Positions 1 through 8,354 are shown, numbered from the stretch's first letter. The stretch: DNA of 64,000 bases from Limnohabitans lacus (GCF_030053395.1 NZ_JASGBH010000001.1:248001-312000); one strand, 5' to 3'. The notes: generated from the sequence alone by a model not told the origin. Program-made: numbers and translations.

Positions 1-873
1 GATGGCAGCTGCTTTCATGGACAGGGCCAGCGTTTCGTTCACGCGTGCGGCGGCATCAGCAGGCTGCATGGCCCAGTCGGCCAGAGTGTTGCCCCAGAAG
101 GTGTCGCCAGCGCCTACGGTGTCGGCCACGGTGATGTGCGGCACGGGCAGGCTGTGGTGTTGGTCTTCAATGTCCAGAGAGGCCCCATCACCGCCAAAGG
201 TCAGCGCAATACGGCTCAAGGCGCCGGTCTGGGCTGTTGATCGCAGCTCTGAAACCAAGCGGGCTGACTCGGACAAATGGACGCCTTCAAAACCCAAAGT
301 CTCCAGGTCTTCGTCGCTGGCTTTGATCCAGTCGGCCCAGACCATGACCGAGCGCACGGCGGCGGCATAGGCGTTCAGGTCTTCTGCCAGTTTGGGGCGC
401 AAATTGATGTCCACGCTCACTGTCCAGCCCAAGGCTTTGGCGCCTTGCACGATGGCCAGCACTTTCTCGTGTTCGGGCGGCACCAAGGCCAAAGAGCCGG
501 TGTGCAGGATGCCAGGGGCTGCGTTTTTCAACTGAGCCAACACGCTGTCCACGCTGTAGTCGCGGTCGGCAATGCCTTCGCGGTAAAAGCCGTAGCTGGG
601 CTGACCGTCCTTGATTTGGATCACCGCCAGCGAGGTGGGCAGGCGCGAAGACTGCTCGGTCACGGCCACGCCGTTGCTGAGCAGTTGGGCTTTGAGCTGG
701 GTGCCGAAGTTGTCGCTCGACAAGGGGTTGAGGTAGCGCACCGTTGCACCGCGCAAGGCGGCGGCTCGGGCCAGGTTGTAGGGGCTGCCGCCCATCAGGG
801 GCCGCAATTGGCCGTCGGGCTGCGCGATGCAGTCCATCAGGGCTTCGCCCAAGACAAAAATCGAAGGAGACAT
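1..873 (-). CDS. PfkB-family carbohydrate kinase (fructokinase-like), 3' end cut by window edge
   Basis: This is a cytoplasmic sugar kinase that would phosphorylate the sugar imported by the adjacent ABC transporter. 291 codons are visible, running off position 1 without a stop; family members are about 300-310 residues, so little is missing. The N-terminal PfkB glycine motif (GGSPYNLARAAALRG) lies near residue 29. The C-terminal signature DTVGAGDTFWG, holding the catalytic Asp and anion hole, is near residue 252. The ATG at 871-873 follows a GGAGA on the minus strand, and the permease stop lies only 6 bases upstream, so the gene is last in the permease-kinase arm of the cassette. The sugar (fructose, ribose or a rarer ketose) cannot be read from sequence alone. 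The kinase call is firm and the substrate is open. Confidence 0.88.
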   Translation of the reverse strand, partial: MSPSIFVLGEALMDCIAQPDGQLRPLMGGSPYNLARAAALRGATVRYLNPLSSDNFGTQLKAQLLSNGVAVTEQSSRLPTSLAVIQIKDGQPSYGFYREGIADRDYSVDSVLAQLKNAAPGILHTGSLALVPPEHEKVLAIVQGAKALGWTVSVDINLRPKLAEDLNAYAAAVRSVMVWADWIKASDEDLETLGFEGVHLSESARLVSELRSTAQTGALSRIALTFGGDGASLDIEDQHHSLPVPHITVADTVGAGDTFWGNTLADWAMQPADAAARVNETLALSMKAAAI

Positions 874-879
874 AAAAAA

Positions 880-1824
880 TTATTTTTTGAGCAGGTGCTT
901 GCGGCGCACCACGTCGATCCAGACAGCCACGATCACGACGGCGCCAATGGCCATCATTTGCTTGAACTGGGAGACTTCCATCAGGTTCATGCCGTTGCGG
1001 ATCATGGTGATCAGCACCGCGCCGAGCAAGCTGCCCCAAATGCTGCCGCGACCGCCAAAGAGGGATGTACCACCCAAGATGACGGCCGCAATCGCGTCCA
1101 GCTCGAACATCTGCGCCATCTTGCCGCTCGACGAGTCCATGCGGGCCATCAGCACGATGGCGCCCAGCGCACAGCTCAGGCCCGAGACGACATACACGCC
1201 CAGCTTGTACCAGCGGATGTTGATGCCCACTTGGCGCGCACCCATTTCGTTAGAGCCCATGGCGTACACATAGCGGCCGATTTTGGTGCTCGACAAAATG
1301 AAGGCCATCACCACAAAAAAGAGGCCGGTGATCAACGTGGGCATGGGGATGCCGAACACATCGCCATAGCCCAAGAAGGGGAAGGGCTCGGGCAAGCCCG
1401 CGTTGTCAAAACCGCCGGTCAGGTCAAACGCCAGGCCGCGCCACAGCGTGAGGCCACCCAAGGTGACGATGAACGCCGGAATGCCCACAAAGGCCACCAA
1501 ATAGCCGTTGAACAGGCCCACGGCAGCGCCAATCGCCAGCGCCACCACCATGGCCAGGTAAGGGTCAACGCCGATCTTGATCATCAAGTGGCCAGCCACA
1601 GCGCCCGCCAGCGCCGTCAGGGCGCCCACCGCCAGATCCACGCCGCCAGTCAAGATCACAAAGGTTTGTCCACCGGCCAACAGCGCGATCACCGAGGCCT
1701 GCACCAAGATGTTGGACAGGTTGCCGGTGGTCAGAAAGTAGGGCGAGGCGAAGGAGAGCAAAACGCCCAACACAATGACCGCCACCAAGGCGCCGTACCA
1801 CTCTTGACGGGTGATGGATTTCAT
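880..1824 (-). CDS. ABC sugar transporter permease (RbsC/FrcC type)
   Basis: This is an inner-membrane permease of the ribose/fructose ABC importer family (BPD_transp_2), 314 residues and strongly hydrophobic with about 8-10 membrane segments. The family signature appears as GGVDLAVGALTALAGAVAG. I chose the ATG at 1824 because GAGAAA sits just upstream of it; an in-frame TTG at 1845 would add seven residues (MKTIEKN). It lies downstream of the binding-protein gene after 184 bases containing a REP-like repeat, and directly before the kinase. It should pair as a homodimer with the single-domain ATPase encoded divergently at 3130. Confidence 0.9.
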   Translation of the reverse strand: MKSITRQEWYGALVAVIVLGVLLSFASPYFLTTGNLSNILVQASVIALLAGGQTFVILTGGVDLAVGALTALAGAVAGHLMIKIGVDPYLAMVVALAIGAAVGLFNGYLVAFVGIPAFIVTLGGLTLWRGLAFDLTGGFDNAGLPEPFPFLGYGDVFGIPMPTLITGLFFVVMAFILSSTKIGRYVYAMGSNEMGARQVGINIRWYKLGVYVVSGLSCALGAIVLMARMDSSSGKMAQMFELDAIAAVILGGTSLFGGRGSIWGSLLGAVLITMIRNGMNLMEVSQFKQMMAIGAVVIVAVWIDVVRRKHLLKK

Positions 1825-1902
1825 ATTTTTCTCGATTGTTTTCAATGCATCGCACGCGCGATGCTTTTTTTTGAGGGGCAGATAGCCCGCTGGCCATGGA
1901 TA

Positions 1903-1968
1903 TGTAGGCGCAGGCCCTGCAAGCGACGGGCTTTGGGGGGCCTATCGCCAGCAGGGCTGGCTCCTACA
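1903..1968. repeat. REP-like inverted repeat between binding-protein and permease genes
   Basis: Two arms face each other. One is TGTAGGCGCAGGCCCTGC at 1903-1920. The other, at 1951-1968, read on the opposite strand gives TGTAGGAGCCAGCCCTGC and continues into TGGCGATAGGCC. The second arm resembles the Pseudomonas-type REP consensus known from memory (TGTAGGAGC-GAGC-TGCTCGCGA). It lies inside an operon, where such hairpins often protect the upstream message and lower expression of the downstream gene. That would fit a binding protein needed in excess over its permease. The repeat is seen directly; the role is inferred. Confidence 0.65.
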
Positions 1969-2008
1969 AAAAAGGGGAGGGCCCGGACGCACTGTTCCGG
2001 GCGGCCCA

Positions 2009-2974
2009 TCACTTGGCTTTGACTTTCATGAACTGGCCCACGCCGGAGTCGGCGGCGAACTTGTCCACGTTGGCAGGCAGCACCAGGAAGGAGCCGGTGT
2101 CGATGCGGGCATCGACCTTTTTGCCTTGGGCCGCAGCCACAGCGGTTTCCACGCCGACTTGACCGATCTTGGCCAACATCTGCGCGGCGTTGGCTTGCTG
2201 CCAGCCTTGCTTCATCATGTCCAGGCCACCAGGCGAGCCATCAAAGCCAGCGATCTTCACGTCGCCGGGCTTCTTGCCTGCAGCCATCAATGCGGCTTTG
2301 GCACCCAAAGCGCCGCCGTCCCATGCGCAGGCAATCACCTTCACTCCGGGGTTGGCGCGCAGGGCGGCTTCCACGCCGTTTTGGGCCATGGTCTGGTCCC
2401 AAGTGGTGGGCACTTCAACGACCTTGACGTTCTTGCGGCCAGCGTTCAGGGCATCGACGAAGCCCTTCTTGCGCTCTTGACCGGTGGACTGGCCTTGGTC
2501 GCCGGTCACATAGATCACGGTGTCGCCGTCCTTGATTTGCTCGGCCGCCCATTTGCCCTGCACGTTGGCGGCTTTGATGTTGTCGGTGGCCACATACGAG
2601 GTGATGGCGGCACCGGTGATGCCGGTGTCCACAGCCACCACAGCGATACCGGCTTTCAGGGCTTTGTTGATGGCGGGGGCGATGCCAGCCGAGTCCACGG
2701 GGGCGATGGCAATCGCATTGACTTTGCGGGTGATCATGTCTTCCACGATGGCCAATTGCTTGGACAACTCGCCTTTTTCAGCGGCCAGCTCGATGAACTT
2801 CACGCCTTTGGCTTGGCCCGCTTTCTTGGCGCCGCCGTTGATCAGCGTCCAGCCTTCGTTGGTGTTGCCGTTGGTGATGTAAGCCACCGTGACGTCTGCG
2901 GCCATGGCCGAGGTGAACAGGGTGGCTGCAGCTGCAGCGATGGCCAGACGGCCGAATGTGCGTTTGGTGATCAT
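2009..2974 (-). CDS. Periplasmic sugar-binding protein (RbsB/FrcB type)
   Basis: This is the secreted substrate-binding protein of the sugar ABC importer, 321 residues, Peripla_BP_4 fold. An N-terminal signal peptide has an Arg/Lys start, a long Ala-rich core and a likely cut after AMA near residue 26. The mature protein begins ADVTVAYITNGNTNEGW, and the D-x-x-GG...G-x-DGSPGG patterns of ribose-binding relatives follow. The ATG at 2974 is preceded by GGAGA; the longer reading frame to 3052 has no ribosome site. It is first in the minus-strand arm of the cassette and shares the 2975-3129 promoter region with the ATPase gene. A REP-like element follows it. Confidence 0.9.
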   Translation of the reverse strand: MITKRTFGRLAIAAAAATLFTSAMAADVTVAYITNGNTNEGWTLINGGAKKAGQAKGVKFIELAAEKGELSKQLAIVEDMITRKVNAIAIAPVDSAGIAPAINKALKAGIAVVAVDTGITGAAITSYVATDNIKAANVQGKWAAEQIKDGDTVIYVTGDQGQSTGQERKKGFVDALNAGRKNVKVVEVPTTWDQTMAQNGVEAALRANPGVKVIACAWDGGALGAKAALMAAGKKPGDVKIAGFDGSPGGLDMMKQGWQQANAAQMLAKIGQVGVETAVAAAQGKKVDARIDTGSFLVLPANVDKFAADSGVGQFMKVKAK

Positions 2975-3056
2975 GGGTTTATCTCCGTTGTTGAGGGTTT
3001 CGGTCATCGCTCCACTTTTTTCTGACCGCGAACGGATTGGAATCGAAAACACTGAC

Positions 3057-3081
3057 TAAGTAAACCTAGTAGTTTTACTAA
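3057..3081. promoter_or_regulatory. Candidate operator palindrome in the divergent sugar-cassette promoter
   Basis: A 25-base, AT-rich imperfect palindrome lies in otherwise GC-rich DNA. The left arm is TAAGTAAAC and the right arm is GTTTTACTAA, separated by CTAGTA. It sits between the start codons of the binding-protein gene (2974, minus) and the ATPase gene (3130, plus). A ROK-family repressor is encoded in the plus-strand arm, and ROK regulators bind AT-rich palindromes, so this is the natural operator candidate for both arms. Confidence 0.5.
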
Positions 3082-3129
3082 TGCACGAGATCCATAAATT
3101 TGCGATGCTCGGGGCCATTCCTGTTTGAA

Positions 3130-3927
3130 ATGATCACCATGTCGACCTCCCAACCCGTTCTTGAAATCAGCCAATTGACCAAGCATTACGGCGGTGTCAA
3201 AGCCCTGACCGATGCGCAATTTCGCCTCCTACCCGGTGAGCACGCCGCCATCGTGGGTGACAACGGCGCGGGCAAAAGCACCTTTGTCCGACTGATCACC
3301 GGGGTGGAGCAGCCCAACACCGGTGACATCCTGCTCGATGGCCAGAAGGTGAGCTTTGAGTCGCCGCTCGATGCCCGCGAACAGGGCATCGAGACCGTGT
3401 ACCAAACGCTGGCGCTGGCCGAAGACCTGGACGTGCCGGCCAACATCTTCTTGGGCCGCGAGATCACGCGGCTGAACTTGGGGCCGCTGTCCATCCTCAA
3501 CCACAAGGCCATGCGCGAGAAATCGGCCAGCATGCTCGCCACCACGGGCGTCAAGATCCAGGACATGAGCGAGAGCCTGCGCGGCATGTCGGGCGGTCAG
3601 CGCCAGTGCGTGGCGATTGCCCGCGCCGCCGGGTTCGCCAAAAAACTCATCATCTTGGACGAACCCACCGCAGCACTGGGCGTGCAAGAGACCGCCCGCG
3701 TGGAAGAAATCATCAAGGGTCTCAAAAAGCAGGGCATTCCGCTCATCATCATCAGCCACAACCTGCGCCAGGTGTTTGATTTGGTCGACCGCATCTGGGT
3801 GTTCCGCCAAGGCCGCATCATCTGCAGCCGCCTGACCCGCGAGACCAATCCCGAAGAAATCGTGGGCCTGATCACCGGCGCCATCGATCCGGCCAGCCTG
3901 CGCTCCGAAGAGGCGGCCACATGCTGA
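3130..3927 (+). CDS. Single-domain sugar ABC transporter ATPase (FrcA-like)
   Basis: This is the cytoplasmic ATPase that powers the importer formed with the permease and binding protein encoded divergently. About 265 residues hold one complete nucleotide-binding domain: Walker A GDNGAGKST near residue 47, signature MSGGQRQ, Walker B LIILDEPTAALG and the H-loop IIISHN. Classical RbsA proteins are double-length with two such domains, so the single-domain form resembles FrcA of rhizobial fructose importers. The start is uncertain: ATG at 3130 or 3139 (MSTSQPVLEI), with no strong ribosome site at either. The 3' end overlaps the next gene by 7 bases. Confidence 0.88.
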   Translation: MITMSTSQPVLEISQLTKHYGGVKALTDAQFRLLPGEHAAIVGDNGAGKSTFVRLITGVEQPNTGDILLDGQKVSFESPLDAREQGIETVYQTLALAEDLDVPANIFLGREITRLNLGPLSILNHKAMREKSASMLATTGVKIQDMSESLRGMSGGQRQCVAIARAAGFAKKLIILDEPTAALGVQETARVEEIIKGLKKQGIPLIIISHNLRQVFDLVDRIWVFRQGRIICSRLTRETNPEEIVGLITGAIDPASLRSEEAATC

Positions 3928-4361
3928 AAGGGATCGACCCGCTGCTGACGCCTGAGCTCTTGATGCACCTGTGCGCCATGGGTCACGGCGAATGGGTGGC
4001 GGTGGTGGATGCCAATTTCACCGCCGACTTTTTGAGCCAAGGCAAACCGGTGGTGCGCATCCCCGGTCACAGCCTGGAGCGCGTGAGCCGCGCCGTGTTG
4101 TCGGTGTTGCCGCTGGCGGTGGATGTGGCGCAACCAGCGGCCTTCATGCGCGTGTGCCACAGCCCTGATGGGCACCGCACCGCCGCCCAGCAAGCGGTGG
4201 TCGATCTGGTCGTGGCCGAAGGTTTCCAAGCCGATCAAGTCGAAGCCGTGGAGCGCTACGCCTTTTACGAGAAAATCAAGGGCGCCAGCCTGATCGTGCA
4301 AAGCGGTGAGGGCACGGCCTTCGGCAATGCCTTGTTCTGCAAAGGCGTGATCCTGCTTTAA
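3921..4361 (+). CDS. RbsD/FucU-family sugar mutarotase
   Basis: A 146-residue cytoplasmic protein of the RbsD/FucU family, which interconverts sugar anomers or ring forms (D-ribose pyranase, L-fucose mutarotase). The hallmark stretch near the N-terminus is visible: MGHGEWVAVVDANF with the active-site His, then the C-terminal AFYEKIKGAS. It overlaps the ATPase gene by 7 bases and precedes the ROK regulator by 29, so it is translationally tied to import. Its presence suggests the imported sugar enters the pathway in one specific anomeric form. Which family member it matches best is not resolvable here. Confidence 0.85.
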   Translation: MLKGIDPLLTPELLMHLCAMGHGEWVAVVDANFTADFLSQGKPVVRIPGHSLERVSRAVLSVLPLAVDVAQPAAFMRVCHSPDGHRTAAQQAVVDLVVAEGFQADQVEAVERYAFYEKIKGASLIVQSGEGTAFGNALFCKGVILL

Positions 4362-4390
4362 CCTTTTCTCAACGACTTCCATCCGTTTTC

Positions 4391-5614
4391 ATGAACAGCG
4401 CCACCCCGACTTCCGCCATGCGTGGTTCCAACCACGTGGGGATGCGCCAGTTCAACGAGCGCACCGTGCTGCAGGCCATCCGCCACCACGGGGCCATCCC
4501 CAAGGCCGATTTGGCCCGCTTGACCCAGCTGTCCACCCAGACGGTGGCCATCATCGTGGGTCGTTTGCTGGACGACGGCTTGCTCGTCAAACAAGACCGG
4601 GTGCGCGGCAAGATCGGTCAGCCTTCGGTGCCGCTGTCGCTCAACCCGAAAGGCGCGTTCAGCGTGGGCATCCAGGTGGGGCGGCGCAATCTGGAGTTGC
4701 TGGTGGCCGACTTCACCGGCCAGCCGGTGGAGCGGGTCGAAGTGCTCTACGACTACCCCGATCCGGACCAGCTTTTCGCTTCCATGGCCGAGGGTCTGCA
4801 GACCCTGCAAACCCGCATGGGTGATTTGTGGGCTCGCACCGTGGGTGTGGGCCTGACGGCCCCGCTGTCCCTGCACAAATGGGCCGACCTGATGGGCGGC
4901 CCTGCGGCGGAGGCTTTGGCCCGCTGGGAACACATCGATCTGCCGGCCCGTGTGCAAGCCCTGACCGATTTGCCGGTGGTGTTTGCCAAAGACACCACCG
5001 CCGCCTGTGTGGCCGAGTTGCTGCAAGGCCATGGCCGCAGCGTGCGCAGCTTTTTGTACGTGTTTGTCGGCACCTTCATCGGCGGTGGTCTGGTGCTGTC
5101 GGGTCACATCATGAACGGCGAACGCGGCAACGCTGGCGCGATTGGCTCACTCCCTGTGGGTTTGGCCACGTCTGTGTCCAAACGTTCGGGCATGCCGCCG
5201 CAGCTCTTGCAAAAAGCCTCGGGCTGGCAGCTGGAGCAAGCCTTGCTGGCCGCAGGCCACAACCCTTTGCTGATCCATCAGGGCGCCATCATGGATGCGG
5301 CCTATGCCGAGTTCACTGCGCCGTGGATCGCGCAAGCCAGCCAAGCCCTGGCCATGACGGTGGCCAGTTCGGCCGCTTTGCTGGATCTGGACGCGGTGGT
5401 GATGGACGGCTCTTTGGGGGCGCCCCTTATGACCGCTTTGATGGCGGCCACGCAAGACGCGCTGGCCCAATACCGTTTTGATGGCATGCACCAGCCGCAA
5501 CTGCTGGCGGGTCAGGTAGGGGCGCACGCCCGCGCCTTGGGCGGGGCCTTGCTGCCGCTGCACAGCCAGTTTTTCCCCGACAAGGACATCTTCCTCAAGC
5601 AGGACGCCGCATGA
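4391..5614 (+). CDS. ROK-family transcriptional regulator
   Basis: A 407-residue DNA-binding repressor of the NagC/XylR/Mlc type. The N-terminus holds a winged helix (residues about 18-75, ADLARLTQLSTQTVAIIVGRLL) followed by a ROK sugar-binding domain (SVGIQVGRRNLELLVADFTG; FIGGGLVLSGHIMNGERGNAG). The CxCGxxGC zinc motif of classical ROK proteins is absent after GNAGAIGSLPVG, which is unusual and suggests a non-kinase sensor. It sits inside the sugar cassette and overlaps the downstream aldolase gene by 4 bases, so it is probably a local autoregulator that binds the palindrome at 3057-3081. Confidence 0.88.
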   Translation: MNSATPTSAMRGSNHVGMRQFNERTVLQAIRHHGAIPKADLARLTQLSTQTVAIIVGRLLDDGLLVKQDRVRGKIGQPSVPLSLNPKGAFSVGIQVGRRNLELLVADFTGQPVERVEVLYDYPDPDQLFASMAEGLQTLQTRMGDLWARTVGVGLTAPLSLHKWADLMGGPAAEALARWEHIDLPARVQALTDLPVVFAKDTTAACVAELLQGHGRSVRSFLYVFVGTFIGGGLVLSGHIMNGERGNAGAIGSLPVGLATSVSKRSGMPPQLLQKASGWQLEQALLAAGHNPLLIHQGAIMDAAYAEFTAPWIAQASQALAMTVASSAALLDLDAVVMDGSLGAPLMTALMAATQDALAQYRFDGMHQPQLLAGQVGAHARALGGALLPLHSQFFPDKDIFLKQDAA

Positions 5615-6282
5615 AGTTCTACCTCGACTCTGCCGACGCCCGCCAATGGGCGCTGCCCGCCGGTTGCCCGCCCGTGCAGGGCGTGACGACCAACCCCACC
5701 TTGGTCATGCAAGCCGGTTTGCCGGTCAGCTTGGCCGGGTATATGAAATTGGTGGCGCAAGCCGGTGAGGCCAAAATCCCTGAGCTGATGCTGCAGCTGC
5801 CCCGCGCCGATGTGGGCGAGGCTGCACAGTGGCTTGAGGTGTTGCTGCCGGTGGCCGTGCAGGCCCGTGTGCGCCTGACCATCAAACTGCCTTGCCACCC
5901 CGACTGGCAACCGGCTCTGCGCGAGGTGCAAGCCTGGGGCGTGCCCACGCTGCTCACGGGCTTGTCCAACCCGGTGCAATTGCTCTGGGCACGTGCGCAA
6001 GGGGCCAGTTATGTGGCGCCTTATGTGGGTCGCTTGCAGGCCGATGGCCGCGATGTCTGGTCTTTGATCGAGGCTTGCGTCGCTGTGCAGGCCGATGGCC
6101 TGCAGCTGCTGGCCGCCAGCATCAAGTCGGCCGATGTGCTGTCGCGATTGCTCGCTTGCGGCGCGCATGCTGTGACGGTGCGGCCCGAGTTTGCGGCCAG
6201 TTTGGCCACCGACCCGATTACGCACGCGGCGATGGCGCAGTTCGACCAAGACGTGCAAACAAGCCAAAACGCGGTGCTGTAG
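5611..6282 (+). CDS. Transaldolase / fructose-6-phosphate aldolase-like protein
   Basis: A 223-residue class I aldolase of the short transaldolase (FSA/TalC) family. Visible landmarks are the start MKFYLDSAD, the TTNPTL motif, the Schiff-base lysine in LTIKLPC near residue 91, YVAPYVGRL, and LLAASIKSA near residue 167. Length matches FSA (about 220) rather than full transaldolase B (about 317). It overlaps the ROK gene by 4 bases (ATGA) and ends the plus-strand arm. With the kinase at the other end, the cassette could take a sugar through phosphorylation to aldol cleavage. Activity (transaldolase versus F6P aldolase) is not decided by sequence alone. Confidence 0.85.
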   Translation: MKFYLDSADARQWALPAGCPPVQGVTTNPTLVMQAGLPVSLAGYMKLVAQAGEAKIPELMLQLPRADVGEAAQWLEVLLPVAVQARVRLTIKLPCHPDWQPALREVQAWGVPTLLTGLSNPVQLLWARAQGASYVAPYVGRLQADGRDVWSLIEACVAVQADGLQLLAASIKSADVLSRLLACGAHAVTVRPEFAASLATDPITHAAMAQFDQDVQTSQNAVL

Positions 6283-6353
6283 GTCGGCACCTTCAGGTCC
6301 GACGTGTAAGGCTCATGCCAAGTCGCTTGTCGGGGCTGAAGCCAACGACCTGC
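6279..6353. repeat. Paired REP-like palindromes at convergent gene ends (copy 1)
   Basis: This holds GTAGGTCGG...TCAGGTCCGACGTG followed after about 16 bases by TGTCGGGGCTGAAGCC-ACGACCTGC in opposite orientation. It fills most of the space between the convergent aldolase and amiC genes. Sister copies occur at 12352, 14928, 22451, 30884 and 47302. A bidirectional terminator or transcript-end role is inferred; no U-tract is present. Confidence 0.65.
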
Positions 6354-6391
6354 GGATGGTGCGAAAGGTCCAACTTCCGCCCTGCAACGAA

Positions 6392-7783
6392 TCAAACAGA
6401 ACGGTTGCGGGCCAGCGGTGGGTTGCGCGAGAAGTATTGCAAGATGCCGCGCATCAAGGCGTCGGTGAGTTTTTGCTGGTAGCTTTCGCTGCGCAGTTTT
6501 TCTTCTTCTTCCGGGTTGCTGATGAAGGCGGTCTCGACCAGCACGCTGGGGATGTCGGGGGCTTTGAGCACCGCAAAACCAGCTTGCTCGACGCGGGGCT
6601 TGTGCAGCCGACCCACGCCACCAATTTCTCGCAGCAGGCTGTGGCCCAGTTGCAGGCTGTCCTTGATTTGGGCGGTGGTGCTCATGTCCAGCAGGGCGCG
6701 CTGCACTTGCGCATCTTGCGCCCCCAGGTTCAGGCCACCGATCAGGTCGGCCTTGTTTTCTTGCTGCGCCATCCATCGGGCGGCACTGCTCGAAGCGGCC
6801 CCTTGGCTGAGGGCGAACACGCTGGCGCCGCTGGCTTGGGGGGTGAAGAACGCGTCGGCATGGATGCTGACGAAAAGGTCGGCTTGCACGCGCCGCGCTT
6901 TTTGCACCCGCACGTGCAGCGGCACAAAAAAGTCGGCGTCGCGTGTCAGGTAGGCCCGCATGGGGTTGCCACCCACGCTGGCCGCGTTGATGCGGTCGCG
7001 CAGCAAGGTGGCGATCTTGAGCACCACGTCTTTTTCACGGGTGCCGCCAGGTCCGATGGCGCCAGGGTCTTCGCCGCCGTGTCCCGGGTCGATGGCGACC
7101 ACGATCAAGCGGTCGGTGGGCGTGGCAGGGCGAGGCGGGTGGTCGGGCCGGTCCATCGATGCGGTCGGTGGCGGCTCAAAATCCTGTTTGCGTGTGGACG
7201 GCACGGGCAGCTTTTGCCCTTGCTTGGCGATCAAATCGCCCAAAGGGTCCAAGGTCGACGGCGCAGGAGTTGTGGGTGCACTGTTTGCCGCTGCACCGCT
7301 TGCCGTCGCACCGCTTGCCGTCGCATGGGTGCGCTCCTGGATGAGTTGCTCCAGCGGGTCGGCCGCTTGCGCGGGGTACAGGTCCAGCACCAATCGGTGG
7401 GCATACGAAGCCACCGGGGACAGGGTGAACACTTGCGGTGCGATGGGCCGCTTGAGGTCGATCACCAGGCGCACCACGTTTGGGCTGAACTGGCCCACCC
7501 GAATGCCGGCGATGTTGGGGTCGGACGCTTGCACCTTGCCCACCAGCTCGCGCAGCGCGGGGTTGAGCTCCATGCCTTCGATGTCCACCGCCAAACGCGG
7601 CGGCGAGGCGATGAAGGTTTGCCGCGTTTGCAGCGGCTTGTCCGATTCGAGCGTGACCCGGCTGTAATCGGCGGCGGGCCAGATGCGCACAGCCATCATG
7701 GTCGCGCCGCGCACCATGTGCGAGGCGCCCAGACTCAGGGCCAAGAATCCGGCTTTGACGAGGCGTCGGCGGTCAGCGCGCAT
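6392..7783 (-). CDS. amiC: N-acetylmuramoyl-L-alanine amidase AmiC
   Basis: A periplasmic zinc amidase that cleaves the amide between MurNAc and the stem peptide, splitting septal peptidoglycan at cell separation. 463 residues. The N-terminus carries a twin-arginine-like signal (RADRRRLVKAGFLAL). An AMIN targeting domain follows (about 30-150), then a Pro/Ala/Thr linker with repeated ATASGA units, then the Amidase_3 domain (about 215-455). Zinc ligands and catalytic residues are visible in AIDPGHGGEDPGA, TREKDVV, SIHADAF and the final VLVETAFISNPEEE glutamate. The gene overlaps tsaE by 11 bases, a common pairing in betaproteobacteria. Confidence 0.95.
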   Translation of the reverse strand: MRADRRRLVKAGFLALSLGASHMVRGATMMAVRIWPAADYSRVTLESDKPLQTRQTFIASPPRLAVDIEGMELNPALRELVGKVQASDPNIAGIRVGQFSPNVVRLVIDLKRPIAPQVFTLSPVASYAHRLVLDLYPAQAADPLEQLIQERTHATASGATASGAAANSAPTTPAPSTLDPLGDLIAKQGQKLPVPSTRKQDFEPPPTASMDRPDHPPRPATPTDRLIVVAIDPGHGGEDPGAIGPGGTREKDVVLKIATLLRDRINAASVGGNPMRAYLTRDADFFVPLHVRVQKARRVQADLFVSIHADAFFTPQASGASVFALSQGAASSSAARWMAQQENKADLIGGLNLGAQDAQVQRALLDMSTTAQIKDSLQLGHSLLREIGGVGRLHKPRVEQAGFAVLKAPDIPSVLVETAFISNPEEEEKLRSESYQQKLTDALMRGILQYFSRNPPLARNRSV

Positions 7784-8351
7784 GCCCGTTGCCCATCCAG
7801 TCGTTCAGCCAAGCTTGGCCCGCAGGGGTGTGCGCGCTCATGTGGACTTGGCGTTGGTCTTCGTCCAGCGCATGCAGCGCGATCACCAGATCGGCCGGGG
7901 GCAATTGGCCCGCCACTTTGTCGGGCCACTCCATGAGCTTGAGGCCGGGGCCGGCAAAGATGTCGCGAAAGCCCGCGTCTTCCCATTCCTGCGGATCGCT
8001 GAAGCGGTAAAAATCAAAATGCCAGATGGGCCAAGCGGTGTCGCCCGTGCCGGCCTGGTGGGGCTCGACCACGGCGTAGGTGGGGCTTTTGATGCGGCCT
8101 TGCACCCCCGCTGCCCGCAGCAGGTGGCGCACCAAGGTGGTTTTGCCCGCGCCCAGGTTGCCGCGCAATTCGATGCGGGCGTCACGTCCCCCGGGCCAGG
8201 TTTGCAGGGCTTGGGCCAGACGGGCGGCAAAGCTTTGGGTGGCCGATTCATCGGGCCACAAGCCTGTCCAGACCTGGGGCATCGACGGGGCGGCGGCGGG
8301 GCTTTCTACAATCGGCGTGTGACTGCTCAAAGTACTCAGATCGAACCTCAT
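7773..8351 (-). CDS. tsaE: tRNA threonylcarbamoyladenosine biosynthesis ATPase TsaE
   Basis: A cytoplasmic ATPase that partners TsaB/TsaD in making t6A37 on ANN-decoding tRNAs. The Walker A motif GNLGAGKTT, the SPTYAVVEPH motif, HFDFYR and LMEWPDK are all present in family order. The start is uncertain: ATG at 8351 gives about 192 residues, and ATG at 8282 (MPQVWTGLWPDE) gives about 170, nearer the usual 150-160. The 8351 start lies only 3 bases from the queG start on the other strand, so the shorter form may be right. amiC follows with an 11-base overlap. Confidence 0.92.
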   Translation of the reverse strand: MRFDLSTLSSHTPIVESPAAAPSMPQVWTGLWPDESATQSFAARLAQALQTWPGGRDARIELRGNLGAGKTTLVRHLLRAAGVQGRIKSPTYAVVEPHQAGTGDTAWPIWHFDFYRFSDPQEWEDAGFRDIFAGPGLKLMEWPDKVAGQLPPADLVIALHALDEDQRQVHMSAHTPAGQAWLNDWMGNGHAR

Positions 8352-8354
8352 GAC

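Noticed and set aside
277-2022. A 581-codon plus-strand open frame over the kinase and permease genes
   Set aside because: It is a His/Gln-rich translation opposite two genes with clear family motifs, so it is a shadow frame.
7275-7330. Short tandem repeat within amiC as a possible phase-variation tract
   Set aside because: The 15-base unit is in frame and encodes part of the flexible linker; copy change would not shift the frame.
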